Source of the DNA: CAVURS01 sp963834425
GTDB lineage: Bacteria; Actinomycetota; Actinomycetes; Actinomycetales; CAVURS01
Length of the DNA stretch: 64,000 nt
Direction of reading: 5' to 3'
Assembly: GCA_963834425.1 (NCBI GenBank)
Contig: CAWIBR010000010.1
Span: forward strand, 372,001 to 436,000
Position 1 is the first letter of the stretch, and each line of letters opens with the position of its first letter. Positions 40,017 through 48,947 of this stretch are shown piece after piece. The notes below the pieces were generated by a model. The model was not told the origin of the DNA, searched no databases, and saw only the letters and a program-made list of their open reading frames with translations. Both the position numbers and the translations under genes were made by a program.

Positions 40017-40805
40017 TCAGGCCAGGTCGAGGATGACCGGGGCGTGGTCGCTCGGGCCCTTGCCCTTGCGCTCCTCGCGGTCGATCAGCGCCCCGGTCAC
40101 GCGGCCGGCCAGGGCGGGCGAGCAGAGGGCGAAGTCGATCCGCATGCCCCGCTTCTTGGGGAAGCTGAGCTGGGTGTAGTCCCAGTAGGTGTAGGTGCCC
40201 GGACCCGGCAGCAGCGGCCGGACCGGGTCGCTGAACCCGGCGTCGACCATCGCCGCGAAGGCCGCCCGCTCCGGCGCGGACACGTGGGTCTTGCCCTCGT
40301 AGAACGCCATCGACCAGACGTCGTCGTCCTGCGGTGCGATGTTCCAGTCGCCCATCAGCGCGATCTGAGCCCGGGGGTCGGCCGCCAGCCAGCCGGCGCC
40401 CGCATCGCGCAGCCGGGCCAGCCAGTCCAGCTTGTAGGCCAGATGCGGGTCGCCGAGCTCGCGCCCGTTGGGGACGTAGAGCGACCAGATCCGTACGCCG
40501 CCACAGGTCGCGCCGACCGCGCGGGCCTCGGCTTCCGCCGGGTCGCCCCAGGTCGGCATCTGCGGGAAGCCGACCTCGACGTCGTCCAGCCCGACCCGGG
40601 ACAGGATGGCGACGCCGTTCCACTGCGAGTAACCAACGTGCGCCACCTGATAGCCCAGCGCCTCGAACCGGTCGCTCGGGAACTGGTCGTCGCGGGCCTT
40701 GGTCTCCTGCATCGCGATCACGTCGAGGTCACTGCGCTCGACCCAGTCGGCGACCCGGTCGACCCGGGCCCGGATGGAGTTGACGTTCCACGTAGCGATC
40801 CGCAC
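40017..40805 (-). CDS. xthA: Exodeoxyribonuclease III (EEP family)
   Basis: A cytosolic DNA-repair nuclease, intact at 262 residues. It removes 3' blocks and cuts at AP sites in DNA. MRIATWNVNSIRAR, LDVIAMQETKARDDQF (metal-binding Glu), GVRIWSLYVPNG, LMGDWNIAPQDDDVW (Asp and Asn) and SDHAPVILDLA (catalytic His) are the exonuclease-phosphatase motifs in order. Similarity to xthA/exoA is strong across the whole length. GTG at 40805 with TAGGTT six bases upstream suggests leaderless translation. Confidence 0.93.
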   Translation of the reverse strand: MRIATWNVNSIRARVDRVADWVERSDLDVIAMQETKARDDQFPSDRFEALGYQVAHVGYSQWNGVAILSRVGLDDVEVGFPQMPTWGDPAEAEARAVGATCGGVRIWSLYVPNGRELGDPHLAYKLDWLARLRDAGAGWLAADPRAQIALMGDWNIAPQDDDVWSMAFYEGKTHVSAPERAAFAAMVDAGFSDPVRPLLPGPGTYTYWDYTQLSFPKKRGMRIDFALCSPALAGRVTGALIDREERKGKGPSDHAPVILDLA

Positions 40806-40811
40806 CCGGCG

Positions 40812-40817
40812 AACCTA
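40812..40817 (-). promoter_or_regulatory. Leaderless -10 box for the exonuclease gene
   Basis: Minus-strand TAGGTT, six bases from the GTG at 40805. Confidence 0.5.
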
Positions 40818-40898
40818 TCCCGCGGGTGCGACGATCAACGGGTGAGGTCAGCCAGCAACACCGCCAGCACCGACAGCACCGCCAACCCCGCGACTCCG

Positions 40899-40955
40899 AT
40901 TGGCACGGTGCGTCCCCGTGCCGATAGGTCTGGCACAAAGACGCACCGTGCCAGT
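40899..40955. repeat. Palindromic intergenic element, copy E
   Basis: Outer arms attggcacggtgcgtc (40899-40914) and gacgcaccgtgccagt (40940-40955) match over 14 bp. The centre ccccgtgccgataggtctggcacaa supplies a second, weaker pair. It lies between two divergent genes. Confidence 0.85.
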
Positions 40956-41012
40956 GAAGTACGGCGGGGGAGCGACCCCTCCGAACTGGATGGGCTGTTC
41001 GGGCCGGGCTCG

Positions 41013-41807
41013 GTGACCTGGCGGATCCACAGCGATCCGTCGATGCTGGTCGCCGGCTTCCGGGCCTTGTTGCTGCAGGCCACCCACCCGCTGGTCTTCG
41101 CCGGTTTCGCGGCCAACTCCAACTACCGCGCCGATCCTTGGGGCCGGCTGCGACGGACGAGCGAGTGGATGGGCACCGTCACGTTCGGCACCCGGTCCGA
41201 GGCCGAGGCGGCCGGCGCGCAGCTGCGGGCTATCCACGGCCGGCTGCGCACGGGTGTCGAACCCGAGACCGGCCGGCCGTTCCGGGTCGACGACCCCGAG
41301 CTGCTGCTGTGGGTGCACTGCACCGAGGTCGACTCGTTCCTGTCCACCTATCTGCGATCCGGTGGCCGCCTGCGCCCCGGCGAGGCCGACCGCTACGTCG
41401 ATGAGATGCGGGAGTCGGCCCGCCTGGTCGGCCTGGACCCGACTACGGTCCCGGGCAGCACTGCCGAACTGGCCGACTACCTGAGGGCGATCCGCCCGCA
41501 GCTGCACGTCACCTCGCTCGCCGCGCAGGGCGCGATCTGGGGCTTCGTGCCGCCGATGCCGCTGTGGGTCAGGGTCCTGACGCCGGCTCGCCCGGCCTGG
41601 GCCACGACCGTCTCGATCGCGGCGGGCCTCCTGCCGCGGTGGGCCCGCCGCCTCTACGGCCTGCCGGGTCTGCCGACCACCGACCTGGCCGCCGTCGTCG
41701 CGGCCCGAACTCTGCGCCAGACCTTGCTGCTCCTGCCCGACCGGGTGGCCCAGAACCCGGCCTACGCCGCCGCCTTGACCCGCACGGCGCTGGCCGAGAC
41801 CGCCTAG
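41013..41807 (+). CDS. DUF2236 (MpaB-like oxygenase) family protein
   Basis: A DUF2236 protein, a family that includes the latex-clearing and MpaB-type heme oxygenases. SVTWRIHSDPSMLVAGFRALLLQATHPLV is the conserved start, with a His likely coordinating heme. LLWVHCTEVDSFLSTY holds the second conserved His, and LRAIRPQLHVTS is a further block. About 265 residues. LFGPG lies in frame just before GTG 41013, and no better start is seen upstream, so the N-terminus may be a few residues longer. Palindromic element E lies just upstream. Confidence 0.75.
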   Translation: MTWRIHSDPSMLVAGFRALLLQATHPLVFAGFAANSNYRADPWGRLRRTSEWMGTVTFGTRSEAEAAGAQLRAIHGRLRTGVEPETGRPFRVDDPELLLWVHCTEVDSFLSTYLRSGGRLRPGEADRYVDEMRESARLVGLDPTTVPGSTAELADYLRAIRPQLHVTSLAAQGAIWGFVPPMPLWVRVLTPARPAWATTVSIAAGLLPRWARRLYGLPGLPTTDLAAVVAARTLRQTLLLLPDRVAQNPAYAAALTRTALAETA

Positions 41808-41828
41808 CGCAGCGACCAGACTGGGTGG

Positions 41829-42440
41829 ATGCACAGCGACGAGCAGGCCCGGCCGGCCGAGCCGGGCGAGCAGAGCGCGCCGGTCGCCGAGGTCGGGTCG
41901 CCTGACCAGAGCGCACGCGTCGGGTCAGTCGAGCCCGTCGACATCATCCCCGGGGTCGCGCTCCGATCGGCGACGGAGCGGGACCTCCCCGCTGTCGTGA
42001 ACCTGCTCGCGGCCGATCAACTGGGCGCAGCCCGGGACGGTATCCGGGACGACGCCGACCGGGCGGCCTACCTTCGGGCGTTCCGGGCGATCGACACCGA
42101 TCCGGCCCACCTGTTGATGGTCGCCGAACGCGACGGCCGGATCGTCGGCACCTTCCAGCTGAGCTTCCTGCCGGGGCTGGCTCGTCGGGGCGCCTGGCGC
42201 AGCCAGATCGAGGCTGTCCGAGTCGTCGAGAGCGAGCGAGGCAGCGGGCTCGGGACCGAGTTGATGCGCTGGGCGATCGACGAATCACAGCGTCGCGGCG
42301 CGGTGTTGGTCCAGCTCACCAGCGATCGCTCGCGCTCCGCCGCCCACCGCTTCTATCGGCGGCTCGGGTTCGTCGACTCCCATGTCGGGATGAAGCTCCG
42401 GCTCGACCCGCCCGGTTCGTCGACTCCCACATCAGGGTGA
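41829..42440 (+). CDS. GNAT family N-acetyltransferase
   Basis: A cytosolic acetyltransferase of 203 residues. An unusual acidic Pro/Ala leader of about 40 residues precedes the fold. VALRSATERDLPAVVNLLAA opens the domain. RIVGTFQLSFLP and IEAVRVVESERGSGLGTELM, with the R/Q-x-x-G-x-G/A acetyl-CoA motif (ERGSGLGTELM), follow. AAHRFYRRLGFVDSH is the last strand. The usual end is just after MKLRLD; the last residues come from a duplicated DNA segment (see 42365-42457). Substrate unknown. Confidence 0.88.
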   Translation: MHSDEQARPAEPGEQSAPVAEVGSPDQSARVGSVEPVDIIPGVALRSATERDLPAVVNLLAADQLGAARDGIRDDADRAAYLRAFRAIDTDPAHLLMVAERDGRIVGTFQLSFLPGLARRGAWRSQIEAVRVVESERGSGLGTELMRWAIDESQRRGAVLVQLTSDRSRSAAHRFYRRLGFVDSHVGMKLRLDPPGSSTPTSG

Positions 42441-42457
42441 AGCTCGGCTCGACCCGA
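42365..42457 (+). repeat. Tandem 46/45-bp near-duplicate at the 3' end of the GNAT gene
   Basis: 42365-42410 and 42413-42457 are near-identical copies (ggttcgtcgactccca shared exactly, then a few substitutions and one missing base). The first lies in the gene, and the second adds a few codons and the stop at 42440. Confidence 0.85.
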
Positions 42458-42460
42458 CTT

Positions 42461-42541
42461 CCCGCCAACTCGGCGGGCCGATGTCGCCGTCTGGGCCCGA
42501 GCCAGTCCGCTGACGAGGGGTTCGGCCCGCCAGGTTGGCGG
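42461..42541. repeat. Imperfect inverted repeat upstream of the SDR gene
   Basis: cccgccaactcggcgggccg (42461-42480) and cggcccgccaggttggcgg (42523-42541) are nearly complementary. This could be a terminator for the GNAT gene or a regulatory hairpin. Confidence 0.5.
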
Positions 42542-42551
42542 AGCGGGCACC

Positions 42552-42557
42552 TACCCT
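42552..42557 (+). promoter_or_regulatory. Leaderless -10 box for the SDR gene
   Basis: TACCCT with six bases before the ATG at 42564. Confidence 0.5.
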
Positions 42558-42563
42558 GACGGG

Positions 42564-43340
42564 ATGCCCACCGCACTCGTGACCGGCGCGACGGCCGGTC
42601 TGGGCGCGGAGTACGCCCGCCAGCTGGCCGCCCGGGGCCAAGACCTCGTGCTCGTCGCCCGGGACAACGCGCGGCTCGAGCAGGTCGCCGAAGAACTGCG
42701 CCGCACCTACCAGGTCGCCGTCGAGGTGATCTCCGCCGACCTGGCCGACCGCGACCAGGTCACCCGCATCGCCGAGCGGCTGGCCGACGCCGACCAACCC
42801 ATCGACACCCTGGTCAACAACGCCGGGTTCGCCCGCGGGTCGAGCTTCTTGTCCGACCTGGCCGAGGAGGAGCGCGCGGTCGAGGTGATGCTTCAGGCCG
42901 TGTTGGTCCTCTCGCACGCGGCCGCGACCGCGATGAAGGCCCGCGGCCGAGGCGCCATCGTCAACGTCGCCTCGGTGGCGGCCTTCGTGGCCATGGGCAG
43001 CTATTCAGCCACCAAGTCCTGGGTCGTGGTCTTCTCCGAGGCGCTCTCTCGCGAGCTGGCCGGCACGGGCGTCATCGTCTCCGTGGTCTGCCCGGGATTC
43101 GTGCACACGGAGTTCCATCAGCGGGGCGGGCTGAACATGAGCCGGCTCCCGGAGTGGGGCTGGCTCACCCCGGAGCAGGTCGTGCGCTCATCGCTCGACG
43201 GCGCCGACCGCGGCCGAGTCCTGGTCGTGCCCAGCCATCGGTACGCGGCATTGGTCACGGTCCTGCGCTACGCTCCGCGCGGTCTGGTCCGCACGGTGTC
43301 GGCCGGGCTGGCGGCGCGTCGGCGCGCGCACTCGGCCTGA
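42564..43340 (+). CDS. Short-chain dehydrogenase/reductase
   Basis: A cytosolic SDR of 258 residues, intact. VTGATAGLGAEYA is the cofactor loop (TGxxxGxG), VARDNARLE suggests NADP(H), LVNNAGFA is the NNAG motif, NVASVAAF the catalytic Ser, and YSATKSW the catalytic Tyr-Lys. VCPGFVHTEFH is the PG motif after strand 6. Its substrate cannot be told from context. Confidence 0.93.
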   Translation: MPTALVTGATAGLGAEYARQLAARGQDLVLVARDNARLEQVAEELRRTYQVAVEVISADLADRDQVTRIAERLADADQPIDTLVNNAGFARGSSFLSDLAEEERAVEVMLQAVLVLSHAAATAMKARGRGAIVNVASVAAFVAMGSYSATKSWVVVFSEALSRELAGTGVIVSVVCPGFVHTEFHQRGGLNMSRLPEWGWLTPEQVVRSSLDGADRGRVLVVPSHRYAALVTVLRYAPRGLVRTVSAGLAARRRAHSA

Positions 43341-43375
43341 GTCGATCGCGCCCGGCCCGCAGGGAGGGGTCGGCG

Positions 43376-43677
43376 ATGATCTTCAAGCGATGGCGCGGCC
43401 CGCGAGCCGCGCGCCCGGACGCCCCGCCCGCGGGGGCGGAACCGGTCAGCCCGCTCGCCGTCCCCGGCTACGGGCCGCCTCCAGCCACCCGCGCGTACGA
43501 CGGTGGACCCGAGCCCGCGAACTACGGCATCCCTCCGGAGGCCCAGCCCATGACGACCCGGCCGACCCGGCCGACCCGGCCGAGCCGGTCGACCAGCCGG
43601 TCGATGACCAGGCCGAAGAGCCCGTCGATCGGCCGGTGGATCAGCCGGCCGCCGACGACCCGCCGGCAGCGACCTGA
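43376..43677 (+). CDS. Small Pro-rich acidic protein, unknown (frameshifted)
   Basis: A short hydrophilic protein with no recognised family. It begins MIFKRWRGPRAARPD, followed by a Pro/Ala-rich region. After a frame switch near 43555 the tail has the repeat DPADPADPAEPVDQPVDD. The GGGAGGGG just before the ATG is a strong ribosome site, which supports a real gene. It lies 36 bp after the SDR gene and converges with the sigma-factor fusion gene 12 bp on. Confidence 0.5.
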
Positions 43678-43689
43678 GACCGGGCCGGC

Positions 43690-46397
43690 TCAGAGCGCGG
43701 GTGCGTCGCCGGTCGAGACGATCATCAGGCCGAGGATCCAGGCGTCCCCGGTCGTGGTGATCTTCAGCGTCGACCCCTGCTTGGCGCTCGCCTGCAGCTG
43801 CCGGACATCGACGCCGAACGTGTTGGCTCGCTTGGCGCCGTCGGCGAACGACTCGGCCACGTTGTACGTCGTAGGGCTGCCGCTCTCGACCGGCGGCCCG
43901 CCGTCGGTGGGCGTCAGCGAGCCGTTGGCGACCAGCCGGTCACCGGCCAGGCCCGCGTCGCCCTCCCAGGCGACCAGGGTCAGCTGGGCCGGATGCCCGG
44001 CCAGGCCGGGTGGCGTGCCGGTCCAGGTCGAGCTCGCGTTCTCGAGCAACCACGGCCCCTGCAGCACGGTCACGTCGCGAACCGGGGCCGTTGCGGAGCT
44101 CGTGATGACGGTCAGCGACCAACCGGCGTACAAGCCTGGGGGCGCCGTCGGCGAGGGCGATGTCGCCGACGGTCCAGCTCCCGCCGCCCTGTGCCGCAAC
44201 GAGTTTCGTGACATTGGCCGTCGCGACGTAGCCGTTGGCACCGGGCAGTGTGGCGGGCTGCCAGTCCGAGGCCGTGACGCTCGTCTTGGCGCCGCCCGGT
44301 CCCTGGATCGCGGCCGTGTGGCTCGCTCGCGTCGACGTCCTTCAGGCCGGAGGCCGACCACTGCAGGAACGCCGCGACGACCTTGCTGCCGGACGGGATC
44401 GCGACGGTGGCCGACGATGACGTCGTCCAGCCGCTGCCGGCGTCGTCGAGCGCATGCATCGTCCACGCGTTGTTGTCGAGCCGGTCGACGCCCACCTTCG
44501 GATCACGCGCCTCGGCCGCGAGGCAGTCGGGGTCGGTGTCCGTGCCGTCCTCGCAGCTGAGCAGGTTCGCGCCGCCCGCACTGACCTGGTAGCGACCTGC
44601 GGCAGACCAGACGGCGCTGACCCCGCCCGTGGCGAGGGTGAACCGGCCGGACACGGTGACGGTCGCGCTGCGGCTCCCGCTGTGCGAGGTGATGGTGACC
44701 GACCACGACCCGCTCTTGGCGGTCGGGTCGATGGTGACCGGAACTTCGAGGGTGGCCGTGGCCCCGGCCGCCACGGTCCCGAACGAGCAGGTCGCCCCGC
44801 GCGACGTCGCGACGCACGAGCCGGAGGGCACGGCAGCCCGCGTCACGGCCGCCGGACTGAACGTGACCGCCGGAGCGAAGAGTGACGTGCGGCTCAGTGC
44901 GGCTGCCCCGACAGTGGTGTACGCCGCGGTGCTGGCGTTGGCCAGGACGGCCGGCGTCACCGTCGACAGGCTGACGCCCGCCGGCAGGTCGACCGAGACG
45001 GTCTGCGAGACCGCGCTGCTGTTGGGGTTGTTCGTGGTCAGCCGCAGCACGCTGTCCCGGCCGGCGACCAGGTCGCCGACAGCCATGAACGACACCTTGC
45101 TCTTCAGCGGTGCTTCCAGCGGCGCCTGCGGTGGCGGCGCGGTCGTCGCCGTGGTGGCGCTGGCGGGTGGGTTGGGGGCGGTCGACCCCACCGGCTGCGC
45201 TTGGACCCCGCTCGGCGCACTCGACGGCGTCGTGGTCGCCCCTGTGCTGGGACTCGGCGTGGGCGTCGGTGTCGGTCCGGCGGTCGACGCCGCCGACGGC
45301 TGGGGCGAGGTCGGCGAGGAGCCTGGGTTGTCGGCAACCTGGCGGCTCGGCGATCCGGTCAGGGCGAAGGCGAGGGCCGTCGCGACCGCGACCAGTCCGG
45401 CCACGCCAGCCGCCCCGACGAGCTGCCAGGTCGGTCGGGCAGCGATCCCGGCGACCAAGCCCGAGCCGGAGCCGCCCGCACCCGAGGAACCGCCGGCCGC
45501 GCCCGCCGTACCAGCAGCACCGGCACCAGCACCGTGCACCGACGCGACACCGGCCGAGTGCAACAGCGCGGCCGAGGGGATGGCGTGCGGGCCGAGACCG
45601 AGCAGGCCCTCGCGGTAGCCGAGGACGGCCGCGCCGAGGATGAGCGGGCCGATGACCCCGCGCATCGTGGCGGCGGTGTCGGACAGCTCGAGGACGGCGG
45701 CGCTGCACCGGGCGCAGGAGTCGAGGTGGTTGTCCACGGCGACGCGCTCGCGGCGAGACAGGGTGCCCCGGACGTAACCCCCGAGCGAGGCGCCGACCTC
45801 CCGGCACTTCGGGTCGGTGGCGTCGTTGACGTGGGCCGAGAGGTAGGCGTCGCGCAGGCCGGCGCGGGCCCGGACGGCGAGGGCGGCCGTGGCGTTGGCG
45901 CTGATGCCGAGCAGGGGCGCCACCTGGGCGGGCTGCAAGCCCTCGACCTCGGTGTGCCACAGCACGAGGCGCCACCGCTCGGGCAACGAGGCGAAGGCAG
46001 TGGAGACGATCGAGCGTTCGAGCTCGTCGGCCGGCAGGTCGACGAACGCCTCGCCCGGATCGTGCGGGGTCAGGTCATCGGTCGGCTGGGTCTTGTTCTC
46101 CGCGACCCGGCGGTCGACGTGCAGCCGCCGCATCGTGCTGAGCAGGTAGGGCCGGAAGGCGGCTTCGGGCCCGGCGCCTCGCTGGAGCACGCTGAGCACC
46201 CGGGTGAACGACTCGGCAACGAGCTCATCGGCCTCGGACGGGTCGCGGGCCAGCTGACGGGCGAGCACCTTGGCCGCGGCGACATGGCGCAGATACAGGG
46301 ACCCGTAGGCCTCGCTGTCCCCCTCGCGAGTGCGAAGCAGCAGCACGGCGTCCGATGTCTCATCGGCTGCCGGCGTACCGGTCAACTCGGCCTGCAC
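43690..46397 (-). CDS. ECF sigma factor fused to zinc-finger anti-sigma, membrane helix and extracellular domain (frameshifted)
   Basis: A single chain of about 900 residues. Residues 1-170 are a complete ECF sigma: LARDPSEADELVAESFTRVL (region 2) and LPERWRLVLWHTEVEGLQPAQVAPLLGISANATAALAVRARAGLR (region 4). DNHLDSCARC near 225 is the zinc-binding anti-sigma motif. A membrane helix lies at about 325-350 (LVGAAGVAGLVAVATALAF). A Pro/Thr/Ser linker (PTPTPTPSPSTG) leads to an extracellular beta-rich region with a DUF11-like domain (SVDLPAGVSLSTVTP). After frame breaks near 44330 and 44140, a DUF3344-like C-terminal domain follows (YAGWSLTVI, RDVTVLQG). Proteolytic release would be needed for the sigma to act. 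Confidence 0.85.
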
Positions 46398-46514
46398 GTG
46401 CTTCTCCCCAGCTCAACCTTGCCCCTGCCCCGGTGGCGCCGACCAGTGTGCCCCATCTGTCCGGGCAAAGTCCTTGTCTCGGCAATCGAGGTACGGCGGA
46501 GTGTAGATCGTCCG

Positions 46515-46613
46515 GTTTTGTGGGCCAAAACGTGCCTGCGATGCCCCACCTCCGGCGCGGTTCCCGGCCCACCCAGCGGGTTCCTCGAGAAAAAACTCGG
46601 AAAGTTTCGAGTT
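46515..46613. promoter_or_regulatory. Two inverted repeats in the divergent promoter region
   Basis: gttttg-tgggc-caaaac at 46515-46531 and aactcg-gaaagttt-cgagtt at 46594-46613 are AT-rich inverted repeats in the 293-bp region between the sigma fusion and the GGDEF-like gene. Either could be an operator or promoter element. Confidence 0.45.
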
Positions 46614-46690
46614 TCCGCGTCATAGCCGGCGACCTGGCCTGTCTCATCCACGGGCAAGCGGCCCCGGCGGACCTGTGAACAGGAGGAGGC

Positions 46691-47512
46691 ATGACTGTGG
46701 AACGAGCACTGGATCTGATCCAGGGGGGGCTCGGGCGGGTCACGCCGACGGGTCCCGCCGGGGTCGCTAACTGGTCGGCTTTGCCGCCGGCCACTGCCTG
46801 GTTGCGGGTGGACTGGTGGCGAAGGGCGAGCGCTGGGGGCTGGCCTGAGCCGAGCGATTGGTACCACCCGGCTGTGGACGCGGTGTGCGAGCTGCTGATG
46901 GAGGGGAGTGACCCGACCGCGGCGCTGGTGCGACTGGGGGCGGTACGAGCGGCGTACGGGGCGACGGTCACCGAGTGCATGCTCGACATCACCGCGTTGT
47001 GGGAGGCCTATGCCTCCCAGGCTCCGTCCATGGAGGTGCTCACCACCGTTCTCGGGGGATGGGGTGAGCAGAATGCGGCCCCGCTGAGCGCCGATGTCTG
47101 GCAGGACCCGATGACGGGTCTGGCCACCACCGGTTATCTGCGGGGCCGCTTGGACGAGCTGTGTCGGGCCGGCACGTCGTGGCGGCACGTGTTCGTCGTG
47201 GTGGAAGCACCGCGACAGGTAGCTCCGCTGATCCGAGCACGGCGCGCGGCCTCACTCGCCGCGTGCCTGCGCGAGGCCTTCCATCAGGGGGAGACCTTGA
47301 CGACGCTCGGCAAGACGCGGGTCGCTGCGCTGGTCCGGCGCGACGACGTGAGCGAAGGGGTGGCCCGCCTTCGGGAGGCGATGGCCCTGCGGGAGCGGAT
47401 CGTGGATCCCGGGGAGATCCAGATCTGGCTGGCCGAGGTACCGCAGGAGCGCGATTTCATCTCGCTCGCCGTGATGGACCTGACGACCGAAGGTGCCGAT
47501 CTGAGCATCTGA
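46691..47512 (+). CDS. Degenerate GGDEF-like protein
   Basis: An intact 273-residue protein. Residues 1-135 form a helical region of unknown type. WQDPMTGLATTGYLRGRLDEL near residue 140 matches the first part of GGDEF domains (DxLTGLxNRxxLxxRL). The rest is about the right length, but the GGDEF active-site motif is absent (TTLGKTRVAALVRRDD is at that point). It therefore probably cannot make c-di-GMP and may be a sensor or pseudo-enzyme. AGGAGGA lies just before the ATG. It is divergent from the sigma-factor fusion. Confidence 0.6.
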   Translation: MTVERALDLIQGGLGRVTPTGPAGVANWSALPPATAWLRVDWWRRASAGGWPEPSDWYHPAVDAVCELLMEGSDPTAALVRLGAVRAAYGATVTECMLDITALWEAYASQAPSMEVLTTVLGGWGEQNAAPLSADVWQDPMTGLATTGYLRGRLDELCRAGTSWRHVFVVVEAPRQVAPLIRARRAASLAACLREAFHQGETLTTLGKTRVAALVRRDDVSEGVARLREAMALRERIVDPGEIQIWLAEVPQERDFISLAVMDLTTEGADLSI

Positions 47513-47542
47513 CCATCGAGCCGGCCGGGATCGGCCAGCACC

Positions 47543-47548
47543 TAGGCT
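47543..47548 (+). promoter_or_regulatory. Leaderless -10 box for pyrE
   Basis: TAGGCT with seven bases before the ATG at 47556. No clear -35 box at the usual distance. Confidence 0.5.
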
Positions 47549-47555
47549 CCTCGTC

Positions 47556-48105
47556 ATGTCCGGTGACGCGCGAGCCGAGTTGCTCGACCAGATCCTTGCC
47601 AAGGCGGTCGTCCATCAGCGGGTGACCCTGTCCAGCGGGCGCGAGGCCGACTACTACGTCGACCTCCGCCGGATCACGCTGGACGGGGTCGCTTCGCCGT
47701 TGGTGGGTCCGGTGATGCTCGATCTCACCGCCGACCTGTCGTACGACGCGGTCGGCGGTCTGACGTTGGGCGCGGACCCGGTCGCGGCGGCCATGCTGCA
47801 CGCGGCGGCTGCGCGCGGCCGGACCCTGGACGCGTTCGTGGTCCGCAAGGAGGGCAAGGCGCACGGCCTGCAGCGCCGGATCGAGGGCCCGGACGTCGAC
47901 CGGCCGGCGGGTGCTGGCCGTCGAGGACACCAGCACAACCGGTGGCTCGGCGCTGACCGCGGTCGAGGCGCTGCGCGAGGCGGGCGCCGTCGTCGTGGCC
48001 GTCGCCGTGATCGTGGACCGGGACACCGGGGCCCGCGAGCGGATCGAGGCCGAGGGGCTGCCCTACTACGCGGCGTACTCGGTGGGAGAGCTCGGCCTGG
48101 CCTGA
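47556..48105 (+). CDS. pyrE: Orotate phosphoribosyltransferase (frameshifted)
   Basis: This enzyme joins orotate and PRPP to make orotidine monophosphate, in pyrimidine synthesis. KAVVHQRVTLSSGREADYYVDLR is the conserved start (usually GxFxLxSGxxSxYYxD). GLTLGADPVAAAML and AFVVRKEGKAHG follow (the last is the flexible RKxxKxHG loop), and after a frame switch near 47905 VLAVEDTSTTGGSALTAV is the PRPP-binding site. The end is normal, and joined length is about 183 residues. As an essential-type gene, its frame switch is a strong pointer to assembly error. Confidence 0.92.
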
Positions 48106-48174
48106 CTGCCCGGCTGGGCAACGCCTGACCGCTAGCATCGGCGGCATCTTGGCCGCCTATGTCGGGAGTCCCCG

Positions 48175-48891
48175 GTGCCACTCGTCCTGATCATCATCAT
48201 CGTGCTCGTCGTGTTGGTCCTGCTCTACGGAGTGCTCCAGTACAACGGGCTGATCCGGCTGCGCAACGTCGTCCAGGAGTCGTGGCGGCAGATCGACGTC
48301 GAGCTCAAGCGCCGGCACGACCTGATCCCGAACCTGGTCGAGACGGTCAAGGGTTACGCCTCGCACGAGCGCGAGACCCTCGAGGCGGTCATCTCGGCCC
48401 GCACGGCCGCGGTGGCGCCCGGCTCGACCGTCGCCCAGCAGGCGGTGCAGGAGAACGTCCTGACCCAGGCCCTCGGCCGGTTGTTCGCCGTCGCCGAGGC
48501 CTACCCGAACCTGAAGGCCAACGAGAGCTTCCTGGCCCTGCAGAACGAGCTGACCGCGACCGAGGACCGGATCGCCGCGGGCCGGCGGTTCTACAACGCC
48601 AACGTCCGCGCCCTCAACACCAAGGTCGAGACGGTGCCCTCGAACATCGTGGCCAACCTGTTCCACGTGACCAAGGCCGACTACTTCCAGGCCGACGACC
48701 CGGCCGACCGCGCCGTTCCGTCGGTCTCGTTCGGTACGTCGGGTGCTCCGGCGGCCGCGCCGGCCCCGAGTGCATCGTTCGACCCGGCACCTGCGCCCGC
48801 TCCCCAGGCGCCCGCGGCGCCGCCGGCCGCGCCGCCCGTACCGCCGGCCGGGACCGACCCCGGCGCACCGCCGCCCGCTCCGCCGGCGTAG
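48175..48891 (+). CDS. lemA: LemA family protein
   Basis: An intact LemA-family membrane protein of 238 residues. LVLIIIIVLVVLVLLYGVLQ is the single N-terminal membrane helix, placing most of the protein outside the helix. YNGLIRLRNVVQESWRQIDVELKRRHDLIPNLVETVKGYASHE is the strongly conserved LemA core. AEAYPNLKANESFLALQNEL and ATEDRIAAGRRFYNANVRALNT follow. The last 50 residues are a Pro/Ala-rich tail. The role of LemA is not settled. GTG 48175. Confidence 0.93.
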   Translation: MPLVLIIIIVLVVLVLLYGVLQYNGLIRLRNVVQESWRQIDVELKRRHDLIPNLVETVKGYASHERETLEAVISARTAAVAPGSTVAQQAVQENVLTQALGRLFAVAEAYPNLKANESFLALQNELTATEDRIAAGRRFYNANVRALNTKVETVPSNIVANLFHVTKADYFQADDPADRAVPSVSFGTSGAPAAAPAPSASFDPAPAPAPQAPAAPPAAPPVPPAGTDPGAPPPAPPA

Positions 48892-48897
48892 CCTCGT

Positions 48898-48929
48898 TCA
48901 CGATGTGGGATTCGGATCTCGCATCGTGA
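48898..48929. promoter_or_regulatory. Inverted repeat before the methyltransferase gene
   Basis: tcacgatg (48898-48905) and catcgtga (48922-48929) are perfect inverted 8-bp arms with a 16-bp spacer, just upstream of the ribosome site of the gene at 48948. Possibly an operator or a weak terminator for lemA. Confidence 0.45.
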
Positions 48930-48947
48930 GACGAGGAGGTCGGCGTC

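Noticed and set aside
46691..47512. Active diguanylate cyclase
   Set aside because: The catalytic GGDEF motif is absent, so cyclase activity is not supported.
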